DNA of 10,654 nt from Candidatus Cloacimonadota bacterium (GTDB taxonomy: Bacteria; Cloacimonadota; Cloacimonadia; Cloacimonadales; TCS61): the NCBI GenBank assembly GCA_030592835.1, contig JAUVIJ010000046.1, positions 1-10,654 of the forward strand, in the 5' to 3' direction. A program made the position numbers and the translations under genes. A model generated the notes under the pieces. It did no database searches and had not been told where the DNA came from. It worked only from the letters and a program-made list of their open reading frames with translations. Positions 6,876 to 10,654 of the stretch are shown one piece after another (the first letter of the stretch is position 1; each line of letters begins with the position of its first letter).

Positions 6876-7979
6876 TCAATATATTGATGGAAACCTGTAA
6901 ATAATCATATCGATACCATCCAGAATATAGATTTTATCATCTTTACCGATATAGATGTTACTGGGATTGTTTCTTGTTAAAGCGACTACTTTCTGCAGGA
7001 TCCCTTCACTATTGAAAATCTCGATGACCATCCTGGGAGTATTGTTTTCTTTATCATCTTCTTTATCTTTTTCATCGTCTTCATCTTTATTATATGATGT
7101 TAATAAATAAAAATTATTTTTACTGTCGATATCGATATCGAAACTTATGGGATCATAATTGGCTGTGATCGTGATGCTCCCTCCATCAGTTTTAGTTTTG
7201 ATTTCAGGTTCGACAGGATCGAAGAAAAGCGGTCTTTCGATCACATATCTGAGGCTGTCCTCATCGAAAATAATAATTTTGTTTAAGATCTGATAACTGG
7301 CTATTATCCTGTCTTGAGAGTCTACGACCAGATCACAATTATTCATCAGGTATTTTTCAAAAGGTTCATTATAATCTATCATTGATCCTATTCCGGAAAT
7401 CAGGTTGAAATCTTTACCGTATTTGTAAAACAGCGGATTTTCTTCGCTCTCGTTGCCGAAAATAAAATAATAAGACTTGTTGTAGAGATTATCCTGGGAA
7501 TCGATAGCAAATTTTCCTGGTGAATCCATATCCATTTTATAGGAATTCAGATAATTTCCTTCGGGTGTAAAGACCTGAAAACGACGGTTCTGAACATCAG
7601 AAACAACCAGGTTGCCGTTAGAGTGAAAATCAAGCTGAAAGGGTTCCCTGAACTCACCGGGACCTTCGCCTTCACTACCGATAAGATGAGAAAATGTACC
7701 GTCAGATGTAAAAACCTTGATGTTGTGATCCAATCTATCAACTAAGTAAATGGTCCCATTATTATCTTCCTTGATATCGGAAATTTCAGCAAAAAGATAG
7801 CCGTCATCTTCGTTTTCTCCAATGATCAGTTCGGGTTCCAGATACTTTTCTTTCATTTCAATTCTGGGATTATAAACAAAAGTAATTCCATTCTTAACTT
7901 CGATCCGGGCTTTTTCTTCCGGAGTCGAACAACCCAGTTGCAGCAGCAATCCGATCAACAATCCAATTAGAAATTTCAT
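6876..7979 (-). CDS. 6-bladed beta-propeller lipoprotein with acidic insert
   Basis: The 367-residue protein carries a lipoprotein signal peptide with lipobox L-Q-L-G-C17. The +2 residue is serine, so by E. coli Lol rules it would be sent to the outer membrane. The mature part is a propeller of the 6-bladed family. GEGPGEF lies at 104-110, followed by a strand and DVQNRRFQVFTPEGNYL. Repeated blade motifs of the form 'DIKEDNNGTIYLVD', 'AIDSQDNLY' and 'VVDSQDRIIAS' recur across the protein. Near the C-terminus a highly charged, low-complexity insert (DEDDEKDKEDDKEN, about 299-312) sits between two blade strands and probably forms a surface loop. Function is unknown; position directly before tolC suggests a role with the exporter (inference). 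The ATG at 7979 is supported by AAGGAG with 5-base spacing. The gene ends 17 bases before the tolC ATG. Confidence 0.86.
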   Translation of the reverse strand: MKFLIGLLIGLLLQLGCSTPEEKARIEVKNGITFVYNPRIEMKEKYLEPELIIGENEDDGYLFAEISDIKEDNNGTIYLVDRLDHNIKVFTSDGTFSHLIGSEGEGPGEFREPFQLDFHSNGNLVVSDVQNRRFQVFTPEGNYLNSYKMDMDSPGKFAIDSQDNLYNKSYYFIFGNESEENPLFYKYGKDFNLISGIGSMIDYNEPFEKYLMNNCDLVVDSQDRIIASYQILNKIIIFDEDSLRYVIERPLFFDPVEPEIKTKTDGGSITITANYDPISFDIDIDSKNNFYLLTSYNKDEDDEKDKEDDKENNTPRMVIEIFNSEGILQKVVALTRNNPSNIYIGKDDKIYILDGIDMIIYRFPSIY

Positions 7980-8072
7980 CTTTACTCCTTTTTTATTTCA
8001 TAATCTCATTCTCAGTCATTGCGTACATTCTTAAACTTAATTATTAAATAAATATTCTTTTAAAAATACTCA
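7980..8072 (-). other. AT-rich gap inside the minus-strand gene run; possible internal promoter
   Basis: These 93 bases separate two propeller lipoprotein genes and form the only sizeable gap in the minus-strand run. By my count G+C is about 22%. The left end carries the ribosome binding site of the downstream gene. The rest holds several T/A-rich stretches that could act as -35 or -10 elements, but none is a convincing consensus match, and the promoter consensus of this lineage is uncertain. There is no GC-rich hairpin with a T-run, so no intrinsic terminator for the upstream RND/lipoprotein pair is visible. It may supply an extra promoter for the lipoprotein-TolC-propeller-RND half of the operon; this is inference. 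Confidence 0.3.
7985..7990 (-). promoter_or_regulatory. Ribosome binding site AAGGAG for the 7979 lipoprotein gene
   Basis: AAGGAG on the minus strand lies five bases (TAAAG) before the ATG at 7979, which fixes the start of the lipoprotein signal peptide. Confidence 0.8.
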
Positions 8073-9041
8073 TTATTGAGGTATTATATATTTATACAAA
8101 ATCCCTGCCAGGGAATCAATAGCATATATGTAATTTTTCTCCAGCAGAAGTCCTTCAAGAAAATAGGATTTATTCCCCGGCATGATAAAGGTCTCTACAA
8201 TCGAACTATCAAGACGATAATGGATTAATTCCGTTCTTCTCGTCTGACTTTCTGATCCCTCACTAAAATTCGTGACTGGAAGTAAGAATCCTCTCTTATA
8301 TGACAATGGTTTCCCAAGTTGTTGATTGGAGAAACCTCGATCAGGAATATTAAATACTGTGTTTAAGATTCCATTTTCCTGATTAATTAATAGAATCCGC
8401 GGATTAAAAATAAAAGAAATAACGAAGTTATTTTCCAGCACCCCGAAAGTGTAGAAATTTTCCTCAATGGATTTCAATCCGTGTTCTTGTAACCAATCGG
8501 ATAAGGAAAATAACAATCGCAAAGTATCTGGCTCGATTTTATAGATCCCCGTCTCGGGCAGGAGAGAGATGATATCAGCATAAATATCTGTTTTATCTTG
8601 AGAAATAGTCCATAGACCGAATTCGGGAACCGATCTGGCAAAAACCCCTGACCTTTCGAAATACTGAAGACGGTAATTCCCGGTATCAAGAATGATCAGA
8701 CTATCCGTATCGGTAATTCCAATGCTCTGAGGACTCATTAATTCTCCGGGACCTTTCCCCTTTTCCCCGATCGTTCTTTTATATTCAAAAGTGTGCTCAT
8801 CGAAAACAAAGACTTGGGAAGCCCCATTATCAACTACAAATAATTCTTCATCTGACGCCTTCAGCTCAAAAGGGAAGACAAAAGCATAATCATCACTTTC
8901 CTGCCATCCCAGAGAATCGATTATTATTAATTCCTTCTCAGGATATCCGGGCTTTGTACATCCTGGAAACAGAAGCAGTGAAAAGGAAATTATAATAAAT
9001 AAATATAACGGAAGTTTAAACTGTTTTATAATTTTATTCAT
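8073..9041 (-). CDS. 6-bladed beta-propeller lipoprotein
   Basis: From the chosen ATG this is a 322-residue protein with an N-terminal basic region, a hydrophobic core (residues 10-25) and lipobox L-F-P-G-C28, followed by TKPG; the +2 threonine is compatible with outer-membrane sorting. The body is a propeller paralogous to the two further downstream. GKGPGE lies at 95-100, then L-M-S-P, a strand, and DTGNYRLQYFERSG, which aligns with the same block in its relatives. The upstream part FELKASDEELFVVDNGASQ is a typical blade. I prefer the ATG at 9041, seven bases after the RND stop, because it begins directly at the signal peptide. The TTG at 9065 would overlap the RND gene and add eight residues. 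The Shine-Dalgarno signal for either start is weak (GAG 6 bases before the ATG), which suggests coupling to RND translation. Function unknown. Confidence 0.83.
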   Translation of the reverse strand: MNKIIKQFKLPLYLFIIISFSLLLFPGCTKPGYPEKELIIIDSLGWQESDDYAFVFPFELKASDEELFVVDNGASQVFVFDEHTFEYKRTIGEKGKGPGELMSPQSIGITDTDSLIILDTGNYRLQYFERSGVFARSVPEFGLWTISQDKTDIYADIISLLPETGIYKIEPDTLRLLFSLSDWLQEHGLKSIEENFYTFGVLENNFVISFIFNPRILLINQENGILNTVFNIPDRGFSNQQLGKPLSYKRGFLLPVTNFSEGSESQTRRTELIHYRLDSSIVETFIMPGNKSYFLEGLLLEKNYIYAIDSLAGILYKYIIPQ

Positions 9042-9048
9042 GATCAGC

Positions 9049-10654
9049 TCAAATATCCTTCTCAAACAACGTATATAATACTGGAATCAGGATCAGGGTC
9101 AAAAAAGTGGCGGAAAGCATACCTCCAATAACTGCTATTGCCATGGCTGATTGCAGTTCTGCTCCGCTTCCGATCCCGATCGCCAGGGGCATAAGCCCCA
9201 AAACGGTTGTAAGGGTCGTCATTAAAATGGGGCGCAACCGGGTCATTGCAGCAGTTCTGACAGCTTCGAGAACACTTGCCCCTTGCTTTCTCAACTGATT
9301 GGTATAATCAACAAGAAGGATGGCATCGTTGACTATGATCCCGGAAAGAACAATCATCCCTATGGTGGACATTACACTGATGGTAGTTCCGCTAAACAGA
9401 AGAGCCAGGGTTACACCGATAACTCCCATGGGAGCAACAAACATGATGATAAATGGTAGTTTAAGGGATTCAAATTGAGATGCCAGGATCATATAAACAA
9501 GAATAATGGCAAACAGCAGAGCATAGATCAATGATCGCAGCGAACTGGCAATTTCCCTGTTGACTCCGGCTATTTCCTCATGGATCTCGGGATCATTTAA
9601 CGGAACTCTGTCGATTATCTTCTCCAGCTCGCGAACTGCTTTCTTCAGTGTACTTCCATACAAGGTGGAAACGGAAAAGAATCTCTGTTGATCCTTACGT
9701 TTTATCTCACCGAAATTCTCGTTGTATTCTGCATCCAAAAGCAATCGAAGGGGGATGGAACCGTTTTCAGTAACAAACTGCTGATCCAGTAATTGAAGTA
9801 GATTGAATTCCATGTCCGTTTTTACAACTATATCGATTTTATTATCAAATTCCCGAAATTCACTGATCTTTTCACCGCTGATATTGGCTCTGATGAAACT
9901 CGATAATCTATCTACAGAAATATTATAGAGGGATAGAGCATCCCTGTTCAGTTTTACACTGATCTGAGGATTTTCAGTATCAAAATCACTGCGTATATTG
10001 TAGAAAATATCATTTGCCGAAATTTCCTCGCGGATAACCCGGGCATAGTTTTTCATTTTGTTGAGATCGTTGCCCTTGATAATTACCGACAGACCAGGCT
10101 CTTCAAACTCCAGCAGAGAAACCAGGATATTATCGCTTTTCTTGAAAGAAAAAGCCAGGGCATAATCAGCTAACATCTCCCGGTAATCCTCCATCACCTT
10201 GTTAGTTTTATATTTAGGATATACACTTACTTTGATCTCCGCCAGATTCCTGCTGACAGCTTCTTCTAAGTAGTAAGCAAGTTTATCCTCATAGGATTTA
10301 CCCACTGAGGTAAAGATGCTTTTTATCCTTTTATCTTTCTGCATTTCCTTTTCGATCAACTTAACAGTTTCATCGGTATTATCCAGTGTTGTGCCAGGCT
10401 CTAGTCTTAAATAAATAGTGAATTGCGATTGATCTATATCGGGAAAGAATTCTTTGTCTAACCCGTTCAGGATCACCAGACTAATGATAAATACTGCCAA
10501 AAAGAGCAATAATGTCCTGGCACGGTTATTCAAAGCCTGGTTAAGAAGATTTTGATATCTTACTGAAAATCTATCTAACAGGGATTGGAACCTGGTTGAT
10601 AAAAACTTCAATAAACTTCTCAGTTTCCTGATCAGCCCGGACAATATTCTAAAA
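9049..10654 (-). CDS. RND-family efflux transporter, C-terminal half (5' end beyond window)
   Basis: The frame runs open to the right edge (F-R-I-L-S-G-L-I-R...), so the TTG at 10644 is not the true start. About 534 residues are visible, equal to the second half of an RND pump. They cover the amphipathic linker helix, TM7 (LLLFLAVFIISLVIL), the signature KEFFPDIDQSQFTIYLRLEPGT, the second periplasmic porter and docking region, and TM8-12. The last part contains LVYMILASQFESLKLPFIIM, TM10 GIIVNDAILLVDYTN and TM11 RLRPILMTTLTT. As in the other pump, the AcrB K940 position is asparagine. The arginine of TM11 is kept. The C-terminal block AIAVIGGMLSATFLTLILIPVLY is canonical. The protein is clearly a different paralogue from the pump at 1456-4509. 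Two RND genes in one cluster recall heteromeric pumps such as MdtBC, but here they are separated by four genes, so independent pumps are equally possible. Confidence 0.93.
   Translation of the reverse strand, partial: FRILSGLIRKLRSLLKFLSTRFQSLLDRFSVRYQNLLNQALNNRARTLLLFLAVFIISLVILNGLDKEFFPDIDQSQFTIYLRLEPGTTLDNTDETVKLIEKEMQKDKRIKSIFTSVGKSYEDKLAYYLEEAVSRNLAEIKVSVYPKYKTNKVMEDYREMLADYALAFSFKKSDNILVSLLEFEEPGLSVIIKGNDLNKMKNYARVIREEISANDIFYNIRSDFDTENPQISVKLNRDALSLYNISVDRLSSFIRANISGEKISEFREFDNKIDIVVKTDMEFNLLQLLDQQFVTENGSIPLRLLLDAEYNENFGEIKRKDQQRFFSVSTLYGSTLKKAVRELEKIIDRVPLNDPEIHEEIAGVNREIASSLRSLIYALLFAIILVYMILASQFESLKLPFIIMFVAPMGVIGVTLALLFSGTTISVMSTIGMIVLSGIIVNDAILLVDYTNQLRKQGASVLEAVRTAAMTRLRPILMTTLTTVLGLMPLAIGIGSGAELQSAMAIAVIGGMLSATFLTLILIPVLYTLFEKDI

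Noticed and set aside
6856..6879. TTG at 6879 as the start of the TolC gene.
   Set aside because: It would put seven polar residues before the signal peptide and overlap the previous gene. The ATG at 6858 has GGGAG at proper spacing.
9039..9065. TTG at 9065 as the start of the lipoprotein after the partial RND gene.
   Set aside because: The ATG at 9041 gives a standard lipoprotein signal peptide and avoids a 17-base overlap with the RND gene, although its ribosome binding site is weak.
9107..9298. Plus-strand open frame opposite the RND C-terminus.
   Set aside because: It is the antisense of conserved TM10-TM12 codons and lacks any supporting signal.

Overview
The window looks like part of a chromosome from a Gram-negative bacterium of the Fibrobacteres-Chlorobi-Bacteroidetes (FCB) superphylum. 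Cloacimonadota is my best guess, by inference only. The reasons are the NYPNPFNP-type C-terminal sorting domain on a secreted beta-helix protein, the AT-rich coding style, and three '6-bladed beta-propeller' secreted proteins carrying a GxGPGE[F/L] motif.

Layout. Bases 1-1203 (+) hold the 3' part of a large secreted beta-helix protein. Bases 1204-1455 are a convergent intergenic region carrying a family of short repeats in alternating orientation. From 1456 to the right edge every gene is on the minus strand and closely packed. In transcription order (right to left) they are: the C-terminal half of an RND exporter (9049-10654, cut by the window edge), a propeller lipoprotein (8073-9041), a 93-base AT-rich gap, a second propeller lipoprotein (6876-7979), a TolC-family outer membrane channel (5584-6858), a third propeller protein with a signal peptide but no lipobox (4506-5573), and a complete second RND exporter (1456-4509). 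Gaps other than the 93-base one are short (7-17 bases) or a 4-base overlap, so most or all of this is probably one operon.

How the genes may work together. Two RND pumps plus a TolC channel are the inner- and outer-membrane parts of a tripartite exporter. The periplasmic adaptor (membrane fusion protein) normally encoded with them is not in the window and may lie upstream, past the right edge. The unusual feature is that the exporter genes alternate with three related propeller proteins predicted to sit in the envelope: two lipid-anchored, one soluble. This suggests, without proving it, that the propellers are partners, sensors or clients of the exporter.

Two gene-model corrections matter. 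The complete RND gene very probably starts at a non-canonical ATA codon (4509-4507), not at the first in-frame ATG (4449). The ATA is preceded by a strong Shine-Dalgarno sequence, overlaps the upstream stop codon as ATAG, and restores the conserved 'LTELALKRPVS' N-terminus. The TolC gene and the 8073-9041 lipoprotein should start at internal ATGs rather than at the more upstream TTG codons. No RNA genes, CRISPR arrays, insertion sequences or phage genes were seen.
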